Shown: positions 43,537 to 54,752 of the stretch, one piece after another
Numbering within the stretch: position 1 is the stretch's first letter
How the letters are laid out: the number at the start of each line of letters is the position of its first letter
From: Pseudeuparius sepicola
Taxonomy: Eukaryota; Arthropoda; Insecta; Coleoptera; Anthribidae
NCBI GenBank assembly: GCA_963920635.1
Contig: OY987308.1
Span: forward strand, 5,274,225 to 5,338,224
Direction of reading: 5' to 3'
Length of the DNA stretch: 64,000 bases
Made by a program: the position numbers and the translations under genes
Notes under the pieces: model-generated
The model's input: the letters and a program-made list of their open reading frames with translations, nothing else
The model's database searches: none
What the model was told of the DNA's origin: nothing

Positions 43537-45430
43537 CAGGGTGACATAGAAAAAAGTACATTACATAGTGCCACACCATAGAGGACACTAAAATAAGAAA
43601 AAAAGTTCCTATGAACATGGGTCCGCAAGGCCTTCGGTTGAAAGATACGGGGTGTTGAATTGTAATTTTTTTTATTTATTTGCAAAAACAATGATAAATA
43701 CTCCAACAATTAAATTGTAATGGTATGATGAAAAATATGGTTAATTAAAACAAAACATTAAGGTTTTAGAAGATGTTCAAATTGTTGCCCTTGTACTTCA
43801 ATACATTTTTCCATTCTTCTTCTTAATGATTGACGGCATCTTTGAAATATTCCTGGGTCATTACGAAATCTATCTGCCGATTCCATAATTCTTATCCATA
43901 ACTGTGCTTCATTATGTATTTCTACAGCATAAACTTCATTTTTCGTAAATCCCCAAAATGAAAAATCGAGGGGATTAAGGTCGGGACTACGAGCTGGCCA
44001 GGGTACAGGCCCTCCTCGACCAATCCACGTATTTCCAAATCTCCTGTCCAAATATTCCTTTGCCACTCGAGAAAAGTGAGCTGGCGCCCCATCATGCATG
44101 TAATACATTCTTCCAGTAATGGCCAATGGGACATCCTCTAATAATGTGTTTAAATCATTCTCCAAGAAATGTCGATACAGTGCACCTGTCAATCGATTGG
44201 GCAATCGAAATGGGCCAATTAAGTAATTGTCGATTATACCTGCCCACACATTAATAGAAAACCCATATTGGTGACTTCGAATTACAGTTTGATGAGGATT
44301 TTCATCACTCCAATAGTGCATGTTATGTAGGTTCAGAATACCATCACGACTAAAACCAGGTTCATCAGTAAACAAAATTGATGAAATAATGTTTTGTCTT
44401 TGGTTTTGCAACCATTCGCAAAATTGTACACGAGGAAAAAAGTCATGTTGCAATAGTGAATGAATTTTTTGGAAATGGTATGGGCGAAGAAGTTGTTCTT
44501 TCAAAATTTGTCTACTTGATTCACGGTTAACGTTTCGCACCGCTGAACTTATTTTCCTGGTGCTTGTTCTCGGATTATTTTCTACCATTCGTAAAACAGT
44601 TTCTTCGTTTTGCACAGTGCGACAAGTTCTGGAAACCCCACTATTCACTTTTGGTTTTCTAAAACAGCCATCTTCTCCCAAACGCCTATGCACATCAATA
44701 AATGTTCGAACATTAGGAACTTGTTTTAAAGGATATCTTTCTCGATAGATACGTTGAGCTTCGTAAAAATTTGATCTAGCTTCGCCGTAACACATAATCA
44801 TGTCCCTGTATTCTTCAAAAGTATAGTGAACCATTTTTGAAATCAATTTTGAATTATCAAAGGGAAAACCAATAAAAAACATAAACAAGAACACAAAATA
44901 CCTACTACCTAATAACAATTATTAAATTAGTTTGACAAAAGTGTCATTATGACACATTATTTCATTGTTACTTATCATTGTTTTTGCAAAGGTTACTTTG
45001 ATGCTTTTTGAATAAGTAATTTGCATGCATTGTCGGATTTAGATGCATTTGTACTGGAACCATTGCTTCCAGCGACTTGGACAAGGTATACCTTTCGTAA
45101 GTATAAAAGATGGGCTAACATTTTTTCAGTGGAAAATAACATACACTGTATAGCAAAAAAGTTAGGACCGATTCAATAGAGATGGAACCGTGTAATGTAG
45201 AGCGTATTTGAATTTAGCATGATAAAAAAAACTGTATACCACATTTTATCCATTTCTTGCGTCTCTGGCTAAAGATATTCGTAAAAAACAAAACAAATAA
45301 ATTACAATTCAACACCCCGTATCTTTTAATCGAAGGCCTTGCGGACCCATGTTCATAGGAACTTTTTTTCTTATTTTAGTGTCCTCTATGGTGTGGCACT
45401 ATGTAATGTACTTTTTTCTATGTCACCCTG
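43537..45430 (-). mobile_element. Mariner-like transposon with apparently intact transposase
   Basis: TA (43535-43536 and 45431-45432) flanks ends CAGGGTGACATAGAAAAAAG / TTTTTTCTATGTCACCCTG, with inverted repeats of about 140 bp. 1894 bp in total, with one uninterrupted transposase on the minus strand. The paralogous locus at 28080-28110 lacks the element and has a single TA-containing site (AAATATTCATAGGGTGTAC), giving an independent empty-site control. Confidence 0.9.
43758..44834 (-). CDS. Mariner-like DDE/D transposase, DD41D spacing
   Basis: A 358-residue frame from ATG at 44832-44834 (MVHYTFEEYRDMIMCYGEA) to TAG/TAA at 43758. An in-frame upstream ATG near 44880 would add about 16 hydrophobic residues and is less likely. 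Domain order: an N-terminal helix-turn-helix of DUF4817 type (to about residue 60), a linker with NPRTSTRKIS, then the RNase-H-like catalytic core with SILFTDEPGF (Asp 1), YYMHDGAPAHF (Asp 2) and ARSPDLNPLDFSFWG (Asp 3). Counting residues, 41 separate Asp 2 from Asp 3, the spacing reported for rosa/Visitor-type elements, versus 34 in classic mariners. All catalytic residues and the WIGRGGPVPWP segment are present with no frameshift. It would cut and paste at TA sites using the ends of its own element. No promoter could be identified. Confidence 0.85.
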   Translation of the reverse strand: MVHYTFEEYRDMIMCYGEARSNFYEAQRIYRERYPLKQVPNVRTFIDVHRRLGEDGCFRKPKVNSGVSRTCRTVQNEETVLRMVENNPRTSTRKISSAVRNVNRESSRQILKEQLLRPYHFQKIHSLLQHDFFPRVQFCEWLQNQRQNIISSILFTDEPGFSRDGILNLHNMHYWSDENPHQTVIRSHQYGFSINVWAGIIDNYLIGPFRLPNRLTGALYRHFLENDLNTLLEDVPLAITGRMYYMHDGAPAHFSRVAKEYLDRRFGNTWIGRGGPVPWPARSPDLNPLDFSFWGFTKNEVYAVEIHNEAQLWIRIMESADRFRNDPGIFQRCRQSLRRRMEKCIEVQGQQFEHLLKP

Positions 45431-45777
45431 TATATAGGTTGTACCAGACATGAGTTCCACGATATGCAGGCAGGCCAATTCGGTTTTAAATGCACAAACT
45501 TCTAGGATCTGTCTCTCTCTTATAAGGCCTGCAAATACAAAAGTTTCTAGAACAAACTGGCAATATCATTGGGTTCTTATGGTGGAACTCATTTCTAGTA
45601 CGACCTGGGGTATATTGACATTTCTGGAACACCCTGAATGTCTGAACAATATATTAATAATATTTTATATTGCCTATTTTGTCTTAGAACAGTCACTGCA
45701 GATGCACTCAACAGTTTTGAATTTAATTTGTCGTTCACAAAAATATCCTTATTTAACGATAGTATCTTTCATTGCAG
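45431..45777 (+). other. Intron end upstream of a zinc-finger exon
   Basis: Homologous to 28090-28378 (GAGTTCCACGATATGCAGG, CTGCAGATGCACTCAACAG, TCTTTCATTGCAG). It ends in the acceptor AG at 45776-45777. Part of the segmental duplication that made the pair of exons at 28379 and 45778. Confidence 0.7.
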
Positions 45778-47695
45778 GGGCCTCGGCAATGAAAATCAGG
45801 ATGCTGTTGCTGGAGATCCCAATAATTGTGACTACAGTTCAGGCAAAAAGTGTGAAGTCAAACTACACAAAAAGAGGGTTTATGATCCTAAAAGACGGTT
45901 GAGATGTAAATTTTGTGAGTACTCTTGCAAGGATAAACGATCATACAAAATGCACCTCTATACTAAACATGAAGTAAAAGATGAGGAGCCACTGAAATGT
46001 CAGCAATGTTCGTATCATACATTTTATGAGATTAACCTTAAGAAACATACGCAATTGAAACACGAGAAAAACTTCAGCTACCAACAGTGCTCACTCAAAG
46101 TGAATTGTAATCTGGCCTTGCTAAAGCACCAAGCTGAAGTCCACAATGACCTTTCGTGCAAACCGCGCAAGTGCCCTAAGTGCGACTTCAGTTCATTTGA
46201 CAAGCGCATTGTCCAACAACATGAAAGGTTTATTCATGCCCTCAAACCAAGATTTAGTTGCAAAATCTGTGAGTATTCTTGCAAAAGCCAATCAACATTT
46301 ACAACACACCTCTATAGGTAACATGAAGTCAAAGATGTGAAACGTTTCAAATGTCCACATTGTCAGTATAGTACTTTTTGTAAAGCAGGTATGAATATAC
46401 AGATTCGAGCGATACACGAGGGAGCAGGCTTTATCTTCGGTTGCAAAATGTGTTCTTTCAAGGGTAAAAGTGGTGTGAGCTTACGAAAGCACCGAGCTCA
46501 GGTTCACAATGACCCTTCTTGCAAGCCATACAAGTGCCTCCATTGTGAATATAGCTCGTACAGTAAGGGCAATGTTAAAAGACATGCAGAGCGTACTCAT
46601 ACCCACAAACCAGAATTTAGTTGTCATATGTGCGAGTATTCTTCCTCCCTCCAATCAGCATTCGAAGCTCCCATCTATAAGAAACATAATGACAAAGATG
46701 TGGAACCTTTAAAATGTCCGCACTGTCAGTTTAATTCCTTCAGTAAAGAGGGCATGAAACGACATGTGAAATTGAAACACAAGGGAGGCACTTGCAAACC
46801 GCACAAGTGCCCTAAGTGCGACTTCAGTTCATTTGACAAGCGCATTGTCCAACAACATGAAAGGTTTATTCATGCCCTCAAACCAAGATTTAGTTGCAAA
46901 ATCTGTGAGTATTCTTGCAAAAGCCAATCAACATTTACAACACAACTCTATAGGAAACATGAAGTCAAAGATGTGAAACGTTTCAAATGTCCACATTGTC
47001 AGTATAGTACTTTTTGTAAAGCAGGTATGAATATACAGGTTTGAGCGATACACGAGGGAGCAGGCTTTATCTTCGGTTGCAAAATGTGTTCTTTCAAGGG
47101 TAAAAGTGGTGTGAGCTTACGAAAGCACCGAGCTGAGGTTCACAATGACCCTTCTTGCAAGCCATACAAGTGCCTCCATTGCGAATATAGCTCGTACAGT
47201 AAGGGCAATGTTAAAAGACATGCAGAGCGTACTCATACCCACAAACCAGAATTTAGTTGTCATATGTGCGAGTATTCTTCCTCCCTCCAATCAGCATTCG
47301 AAGCTCACATCTATAAGAAACATAATGACAAAGATGTGGAACCTTTAAAATGTCCGCACTGTCAGTTTAATTCCTTCAGTAAAGAGGGCATGAAACGACA
47401 TGTGAAATTGAAACACAAGGGAGGCACTTGCAAACCCCATAAGTGCCCCAATTGCGATTATAGTTCATATAGCTCTACCTATGTTAAGAGACACGAGAGG
47501 ACTCATGTAAAGAAAAAAGGTAAGAACCCGGTCTTTATGTGCAAGAAGTGTTCTTTTATAAGTAGGAAAAGGTCCTACCTGAGAAAGCATATCGAGGAGC
47601 ATGACGATACCTTGAGTTCAAAGGACATTTAAGATGATGATAATACTGAGGAAGAACGCTTAATTCTGAATGATTATTGTGACTTATCCGATTAA
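45778..47695 (+). pseudogene. Zinc-finger terminal exon with two nonsense codons, about 19 finger positions (family B, copy 3)
   Basis: A single frame runs from the acceptor (phase AG|G) to 47632, broken only by TAA at 46319-46321 (AGG TAA CAT; a paralogous unit reads AGG AAA CAT) and TGA at 47042-47044 (a CGA in the sister unit). Fingers alternate CKICEYSCKSQSTF, CPHCQYSTFCKAGM, CKMCSFKGKSGVSL, CLHCEYSSYSKGNV and CPHCQFNSFSKEGM types. Several have lost a ligand (CEYSSSLQSAFEAP; YQQC for CQQC). Seven fingers, 46171-46806, are duplicated in frame as 46807-47442. At the end a deletion removes most of the conserved tail, giving TAA at 47630-47632, though EEERLILNDYCDLSD is still readable to 47695. 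The first 181 codons could still give a shortened protein. Read-through or editing is not supported by anything visible. Confidence 0.8.
46171..47442 (+). repeat. In-frame 636-bp duplication of seven fingers
   Basis: 46171-46806 and 46807-47442 are nearly identical and 212 codons each, so the frame is kept. The junction lies in the linker before CPKCDF/CPNCDY fingers, where the repeated K-C-P-x-C text allows unequal crossing-over. The two nonsense codons lie one in each half, at non-equivalent positions, and therefore arose after the duplication. Confidence 0.85.
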
Positions 47696-47947
47696 ATACT
47701 ATGAGAAAGAATGATTATGATATATGAATGATTATTGTAATCTGATTAAGAAAGAACTCACAAGACAAGAATGGTAATTATCTAAAGACGGACATACAGA
47801 CTCCCAGAAAGTTCATATTAATTTTACAGTCGGCATTGCCATGATGTAAACTAAAATTTAGACTCTGGGTTTTGTTTGAATTGAGTCTATGTTTATTTGT
47901 CAGATTCATGTTTTTTATTGCCAACAATAGATTGGAATGGATCATAA
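47696..47947 (+). other. 3' flank of the zinc-finger exon
   Basis: Resembles 29347-29414: ACAAGAATGGTAATTATCTAAAGA, AGTTCATATTA, TTTTACAG at about 47824-47831. It carries a vestigial acceptor but no zinc-finger exon after it. Confidence 0.5.
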
Positions 47948-48030
47948 GTAAAGTGTAGTGTCATTTGCAAACAATATGAGGTTTGCATTTTCAACTGGTT
48001 GATCATAAACAGTCCTCCAAAATTCGCAAC
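47948..48030 (-). pseudogene. Non-LTR reverse-transcriptase scrap, part 1
   Basis: The minus strand reads NANLILFANDTTLYL, a reverse-transcriptase active-site region (FADDTTLY with the first catalytic Asp changed to Asn). The same relic follows the exon at 60577 (63537-63800), so it pre-dates the duplication. The remainder resumes at about 50638. Confidence 0.6.
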
Positions 48031-48034
48031 ATAT

Positions 48035-49215
48035 GAGGAAAATTTTAGATTAATGATTTATTTTGAAAATCAACCTTGGGGTTATCTTTGGCTTTAAAAA
48101 ATATGAAAAATGAATGTCTCAAACGTTATCATGTGACTTTCACTATCTGTCAAAAATTACATTTAAAAAATAAAATTGCTGGAAATGGGTTTATTTGTTA
48201 AAATTTCAAAAAGTTTTACTTGATAAAGTTGTTTCTTTTTCAATTGTACATGAGTGTACCGAATTTGAAAGCTCTATTAATTTTTTACATTTTTTAATAA
48301 TTTTAAAAACTTTTAACTGCCTAAAAACTATTTTATATCACTACCTTTATCTATTCACTTTTTATTGCTAAATATCGATAAGAACATATCTGAAAAGAAA
48401 ATAATGTTAACGCTTTAAAATTCTGTTATCTTTGTTGAAAAGTTGATATACTGTCAATCATTCAAGGTATAAATTTATTTACATTACATTTTCCAGACCA
48501 AAATTAATGCCAAAATAATAATAAATTAAAATATCTTCAAACTATTTCATGTACCTAACCAAAATTCACTACTTTTTATGGCTAAAATATAATAATTAAG
48601 ATGAAAGGTAAATAATTGTCCCGTAAAAGTCCTTAATTTTGGTCAGATACGTGAAACAGTTTGATAATACCTATTTCAACTTAGTATTTATTTTTTGGCC
48701 TCAATTAAGTACATGAAAATTTGATGTAAATAAATTTATATCCTAATTGCTAGACGGTACATCAACTTTACAACAAACATAACAGAATTTTAAAGCGGTA
48801 ATATAATTTTCTTTTGAAAAACACATAACCTTATCGATATTTAGCAATAAAAAGTGAATAGAATGGTAAAGCTAGTGATACAAAATAATTTTTATGCTGT
48901 TACAAGTTTTAAAATTTTCAGAGTTCAAAATTATTTAAAAAAATGGCAAAAAGGCAACCTTATAATAGAGCATCCAAATTTGACACACCTATGTAAAATT
49001 TAAAAAGAAACAACTTTTTCAAGTAAAACTTTATGAAATTTTAACAAACAAACCCATTTCAATGATTTTATTTTTTAAATGTCATTTTTTACAGATAGCA
49101 AAGTCACCTGGCCACATTTGATTGAGCCATTTTTTATATTTTTTAAAGCAAAAGATAATGCCAAAGTTGAATTTCAAAATAAATCATTATTTAAAAATTA
49201 GAAAACTACACTAAA
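48035..49215. mobile_element. Large foldback element
   Basis: The arms of about 430 bp (48035-48470 and 48755-49215) are reverse complements with scattered mismatches. Shared blocks are AATGATTTATTTTGAAAATC, AAAGTTGTTTCTTTTTCAA and CACTTTTTATTGCTAAATAT. A smaller inverted pair lies in the centre (CCAAAATTAATGCC / TTAATTTTGG). No coding capacity. Confidence 0.7.
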
Positions 49216-49576
49216 ATCAAATAACTCTTACGCCTGATGTAAACAAGAACGTGCGCGTTGAGATATTCGCCAGAGCCACACTCACGCATGGCCTTTATTT
49301 AATTTTACTTTTACAATTGTTTAGGTAAACATATTTCAGAAAAAAATTATTGGCTTACCTAATTAAAATGATTCAAAACATTGATAAAATTATTTGTGGC
49401 AGTGTTTAAATAGCTGAAAACAACAAGATAAAACCGCATAAATACGCTTTTGCCATCGAGTACATCCCTGTTGCCATGGCCGTGGCCTATTGACCAATCG
49501 CCTTATTTCGCGGAACGTCATCGATCACGTGCTTTTATTTACGCCAGGCATAAGAGTTACTTGATTTTAGTATAAG
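49213..49576. mobile_element. Short inverted-repeat element abutting the foldback
   Basis: ACTAAAATCAAATAACTCTT ACGCCTG (49213-49240) is mirrored at 49545-49574 (CAGGCATAAGAGTTACTTGA). The interior is comparatively GC-rich (CGCGTTGAGATATTCGCC, CACTCACGCATGG). The ends overlap those of the foldback, so it may be part of the same unit. Confidence 0.5.
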
Positions 49577-49646
49577 TATCATTGATAATATTCAAAGCCA
49601 AAACAATGAGTAATTCCGATGTCTAAATAATTTTGTTGGCTGTGCC

Positions 49647-50629
49647 CAGGGACCCTTTAAAGTAAGGGGACCCAGCATTATACTTTCCAAAGTGAGGCCG
49701 TTTCTTTCCCCATTCTAATGGTTTCAATGATGCCAACTATGCAATTTTATTGGAGAATCTATGGATATAACAGGTACTTTGATTGTTAGTAAAAATTAAT
49801 ATGATTTCTAAAAATTATGACTTGACAATGTTCTGTCAAGAAACACAGAATATGGCAAGAGCCAAATGAATCAAATTTATATTATATTTGAATTTGGTTT
49901 CCTGCAATTATTTTATAAGTAAGGTAAGTCAGTGCTGATTTTGCTTATTTGAGAATTTGTCGCTATTGCACCTTGTTACCAGGTTCCTGAATCCATATGT
50001 AATAATATGTGTACTTGAACTTTCTTCCCTTGTTGAATGTATCTACCCAAAGAACTTTCACAGATTTCGGGATGGACTAATAAGATTAGGTCTTGTACTT
50101 AGTTCTAATCATGTAGTTTTTCTCGGTGCTCATTTTTGTAATTTTATTTCTCTCCCAAGGTACCTCACAAATGTAAAATAAACTTATAGTTGTAGATAAA
50201 AACTGTTTAAAGAAAGACCTGACTGAAGCTACCTGCTTTATTTAGGAAATACCACTTTTGTTTTGAACTACTTACTTATACGTAATGCCCACGTAATGGG
50301 AATTGTAGGATTACTAAAGGTGAGACAAGAAAAATCTGGTTGCAATTATTGGGACTACTACAGGCAGCCACATTACCTTTAACTGACTATCTGGAAGTAA
50401 GAAAACTTAAAAATTGTGAATTATGATGGTAAATTTTTTGCCTCCTTTAGGATCTATGGCACTATCTTATCCCATAAAACCTGATGGCAGTTAGACACAC
50501 TGACATATAACATAACCTTGTACCAGCCCACTTATGTGGTCTCCTTGGAGATATACAGAAAACAAGGCTTCACTTTTCCTATGTGATAGACTGTGACATG
50601 CTGGGTCCCCTTATTTTAAAGAGTCCATG
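49647..50629. mobile_element. Non-autonomous hAT-type element
   Basis: The 8-bp direct repeat GCTGTGCC (49639-49646 and 50630-50637) flanks ends CAGGGACCCTTTAAAGTAAG / TTATTTTAAAGAGTCCATG, followed by GGGGACCCAGCAT on both sides. 983 bp with no transposase; a plus-strand open stretch at 49957-50181 resembles no protein. Assigned to hAT from the duplication length and the CAGGG ends. Confidence 0.75.
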
Positions 50630-50637
50630 GCTGTGCC

Positions 50638-50884
50638 ACACGGCTAAATATCTTGAAATATACTGTAGGGTAACTAAAGCTGCATTATTACGAACCTTAA
50701 AATCCTCCTGGTAGATATTGTTAAATATAAGGTAATGAATATTCTCATTTTATTATGTTATGATATATGTATTAGAAAATTGTTATTATACCATGCAAAA
50801 AACTAACAATTATTACATAAGAGGAGAACCATATGTATTTGCTTGAAAAAATCACAGGGCCGTTTGGAAAAATAAAGTTGACTA
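50638..50884 (-). pseudogene. Non-LTR reverse-transcriptase scrap, part 2
   Basis: Homologous to 63705-63860 (TGCATTATTACGAACCTTAA, TGGTAGATATTGTTAAATAT, CATGCAAAAAACTAACAA). On the minus strand it reads towards the scrap at 47948-48030. The reverse-transcriptase relic was thus split by about 2.6 kb of later insertions. Confidence 0.55.
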
Positions 50885-52725
50885 GATATTTTCTAAAATT
50901 TATTTGTGGCGCAAACAGATCCATTTAATTTTTAATTGGGTTTTTTGCCATCAAACTGATTGAAAGACAACTTTTTCAAGTTGTCTAGAAAATTCATAAA
51001 TTATTAACACTGAATGAACGAAACTTTAAACGTGTGACTCAAAAAATAACTTCAACAAATTTGTTTTCTGAGCTTTCGGAGGATAAATCTTCCTCCTTTC
51101 TCAAAGATCATGTCACGTCAAAGTGAAGTGACAGATTAATAAATTTCAGGTTAAAATGTCATGACAACAGAAACAATAGCCTAGCCACCTGCCTGATATT
51201 GTACCCTGTGTTTTATCTAATTATCTATACTAACTTCTCTTTGAATAAGTGGCAATAATATTTTACTGAATTCCACTGAACATTCAGCAACACAGTTGCC
51301 CGTATTTCCTAGAATAAATGCAGATTCTTTAATTTTTCGTCTATTTCCTACTTCTTCTTTTAGAATTGGTTTGGAACTATCCCACAATATCCTATGATTG
51401 TTATTAAAGGAATGTTCACATATTTTTGACTTCGAAATTTGATTTTGCCTGATATAATTTTTATGTTCTTTTAAACGAACGTTAAATGGCCTACAAGTCT
51501 CTCCAACATAGAACTTTCCACATTCACAAGGAATTTTATAAAAGCAATTTTTTGAACTTTGTAACTCATTAAATGGTTTTGTTTTAACTAGCATCGATCT
51601 TAATGTATTTTTGGTTTTAAATACTGTTCTCACATTAAAACGATTGCCTATACGTTTTAGCTTATCTGACAGTCCAGGAATATAAGGAATTATTAAATTT
51701 ACTGGACGGTCCACCAGATTTATTTCTCTAATTCTATTAGCATTGTTATTTTGTTGGCAATCCTGAAAAACTTGCTCAACAAATTCAATAGGATAACTAT
51801 TCTTCTCAAGAACATGTTTCATATGTTTAATTTCCTCCTCAAATTTTGTGTTATTAGAACAAATCGTTCTAGCCCTGTCATACAAACTTTTAATTACTCC
51901 TTTTTTAACACTAATATGATGATTGGAGTTGAAATGGAGATATCTATTAGTAGACACTAGTTTCTATATTATCTGATTTCAGTATAGAAACATCTAAGAA
52001 AGGTAATTCATTATTATTTTCAATTTCTAAGGTAAATTTAATAGAAGGTTCTTGACAGTTTATAAAATTTAATAATGAAATTAACTCATCTACTCCATGT
52101 TCCCATATAACAAATATGTCATCTACATATCTCCACCAAACATTAGGTTGGTGAACATATCTAGTCAATTCATTTTGTTCAAAATCTTCCATGAATAAAT
52201 TGCTTATGAATGATGATAAAGGAGACCCCATAGCCATTCCAAATTCCTGCTGGTAAAATTCATTTCCTAGTTGAAAATAAGTGGTTTTAACACATAGTGT
52301 TGTTAGTTTTAATATTGCATCTATATTCAAATTTGTCCTGTCTACTAAATTCTGATCACTTTCTAACTTTCTGCGTAAAATATTCAATGATTTGTCAACA
52401 GGGACATTTGTAAAAAGACTAACCACATCAAAACTAGCTAATATATAATTATCCGGAAATGTTCCCTAATTTTTTCTAGAAAATGATTACTGTTTCTGAT
52501 AAATGAATTTGAGTTTCCTACTAACGGATTAACAATTTTAAGTAAATATTTTGCTAACGAATGACATGGCGAATTCAAATTCAAATTTGTTGAAGTTATT
52601 TTTTGAGTTACACGTTTAAAGTTTCGTTCATTCAGTGTTAATAATTTATGAATTTTCGAGACAACTTGAAAAAGTTGTCTTTCAATCAGTTTAGTGGCGA
52701 ACAACCCAATTAAAAATTAAATGGA
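50885..52725 (-). mobile_element. Penelope-like element, longest copy in the window
   Basis: Reverse transcriptase and GIY-YIG endonuclease are encoded on the minus strand (51217-52704). The ends hold an inverted duplicate of the first coding segment: 50923-51060 mirrors 52570-52724, including AAGACAACTTTTTCAAGTTG. The same arrangement marks 6063-7117 and 15099-16353, so it is a feature of the family rather than an accident. Beyond the left arm, GGCGCAAACAGATCC is shared with the copy at 16316-16340. Confidence 0.8.
51217..52704 (-). pseudogene. Penelope-like reverse transcriptase with GIY-YIG endonuclease, two frameshifts
   Basis: Three minus-strand frames cover one protein. 52704 to 52438 holds the segment before the RT core (RQLFQVVSKIHKLLTLNERN). 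About 52455 to 51947 holds RT motifs: VVSLFTNVPV, EFGMAMGSPLSSFISNLF and WWRYVDDIFVIW, the YVDD active site. 51957 to 51217 holds the linker and the endonuclease CFYKIPCECGKFYVGETCRP, with RLKEHKNYIRQ and CEHSFNNNHR. A shift near 52440-52470 and a roughly 14-bp loss near 51955 (the other copy reads SVYRKPTHTNRYLHF) break it, and the N-terminus is missing. In an intact element the protein would reverse-transcribe its RNA at a nick made by the endonuclease. Confidence 0.85.
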
Positions 52726-53257
52726 TAAAGTTGACTGTTCTGGCAAAATGACTAGGTCAGACTATTAGCACAGACTAACGAGTAATACAGACAATTCCTT
52801 AGCGACATGTGTCAAAAGGAGACTCGCTTTTTAGCGAAATATCTTCTGAATACATCAATAATGTGCATTTTATTTGATTGTACGTTAATCTACATAGCGA
52901 AGATATTGTATTAGAACCAAATTTATGCTTAAAATACTGTCTGTCTTTTTGTAAATTGAAATGGAAACTCGCTTATTTCTGACACATGCCCGTAAGGAGG
53001 CTTCTGTTGCGGAGCTATTTATTCTGTGCTATTAGTTTAATCCCCCTAATTTTTTATACTTAATCCTGAGTTTCATATCCTTTAGTTTGTCTAAAAATAA
53101 TAATAATTGGTAACAATTGGCCTGACAGCAGTCATTGACACACGACAAAGGTTACTACTCAAACTGCTCTTTACCACAAATGTTTTGCAAAATATTGAAA
53201 AAGTATGCAAATTATGTCCAAATATTTTACTAGTTTGATTTTGATCGTGAATTTTAG
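52726..53257. other. Unassigned DNA, weak inverted similarity
   Basis: CATGTGTCA with AGCGAGT-like blocks near 52806 and 52985 face each other, suggesting an old foldback. No gene is seen. Confidence 0.4.
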
Positions 53258-53560
53258 AGTGTCAGTGGCGGAGATATGGGTATACACTACATTTGTTTTG
53301 TCGATAAAAAGACTAATACGGCCCTTTGCAGAATTTTCTTTTTTGCACTTTAATACCTTTTTTATTCAAAGTAAAAACTGTCTTGACAATTTGCCGCAGT
53401 TTCCCGTCAAATTTGATTTTTCAGACATACCTAATTTCATTTTGAACTGCGAGAAAAAAAATTATTTAATTTGAAGACATAACACCTTCAGATTTCTATT
53501 AGTGTTTTTCTTGATAAAACAAATGTAGTGTATACTCATATCTCCGCCACTGGCTATTTG
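53258..53560. repeat. Foldback repeat around CTCCGCCACTGG
   Basis: GTGGCGGAGATATGGGTATA and CACTACATTTGTTTTGTC (53263-53304) mirror GATAAAACAAATGTAGTGTA and CATATCTCCGCCACTGG (53512-53556). The loop is about 210 bp and includes an 89-codon open stretch without recognisable content. Debris CACCCTGCATA lies at 53684. Confidence 0.6.
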
Positions 53561-53854
53561 GGGAATCACATTTTGTGTCACTTGATCACTGCATACTGTA
53601 TACCAAATTTCATTTGAATATCTTTAATAGTTGAAAAAATACAAAATGAAACGTTACATTTTTTTAGAAATTAAACACCCTGCATATCTGTATCCTAGAA
53701 TAAAATGAATCACCCTATGTAGATTTATTTTTTGTCATATTAAAATATTAACAAAATCTGTATGTCTATTAGTTGTGTTTTTCTAAACTTTTGTATTTAT
53801 TCTATTGTGTTCTTTATATTTTTTAATTAAATAAAAATAATTGGTAATTGTACA

Positions 53855-54750
53855 GGGCGGTTCACTTTTATGTGGTAGGACTTTAACATTAGATAGAAAA
53901 AGATAATCTAAAATGAAAATTTTATATCAACATATATCGGGGAAAGCTTAGTTTCCGAGATACAGGGCGTTGAAGTGTTGGAAAAAATATGAAGTATTTT
54001 TTACACTGTCCGAACCAGTGGAGATATTTAAACCAAATTTGATGTGTAGTACCACCTTTTTGACTACGATATTTAGTGATAATATGAAGGTCCTGAAATA
54101 CCCAGTGGTGGAGTTATGGGTTTTCACTATCACTAAATTTAAAAAGTAATTAGTACGGACCTGTCTCACATCAACGTAAATTTTTTTTTCGTAAAGTTCT
54201 TTCAAATCTCTACAAAAAGTGTATCTTGACATTTTTTTGTATCTGCCACGGTTGTGTAGTAAATAAATTATTTCGTTTCCATCTCAGCCTTTTTTGCCTA
54301 AAAATGTGTTTTCTAAGATTATTGATAAATATCGCAAATAACAGAAATTAATTATGGAACACTTATCGGATTCAGCTATTTTATTTTTAATTTTATGGAA
54401 ACAATTTTAAAAATAAACTGGCACTTGGTTTGAGGTACATTACTTTATTATCATTTTAACATTTTTATCAAATCTAGTATTATTTCTTAATAATCCACTG
54501 GTTATTTCAGGACCTTCATATTATCACTAAATATCGTAGTCAAAAAGGTGGTACTACACATCAAATTTGGTTTAAACATCTCCACTGGTTCGGACAGTGT
54601 AAAAAATACTTCATATTTTTTCCAACACTTCAACGCCCTGTATCCCGGAAACTAAGCTTTCCCCGATATATGTTGATATAAAATTTTCATTTTAGATTAT
54701 CTTTTTCTATCTAATGTTAAAGTCCTACCACATAAAAGTGAACCACCCTG
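53855..54750. mobile_element. TA-flanked foldback MITE
   Basis: TA (53853-53854, 54751-54752) flanks ends CAGGGCGGTTCACTTTTATG / CATAAAAGTGAACCACCCTG. The arms are about 245 bp (to about 54100 and from about 54505), and only about 400 bp lie between them. No transposase. The ends are of the CAGGGTGG type, so a mariner-like parent is likely. Confidence 0.85.
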
Positions 54751-54752
54751 TA

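Noticed and set aside
45450..45902. 150-codon frame crossing the acceptor at 45777
   Set aside because: It starts upstream in the duplicated intron and uses a different frame from the finger-coding exon. The splice acceptor explains the region better.
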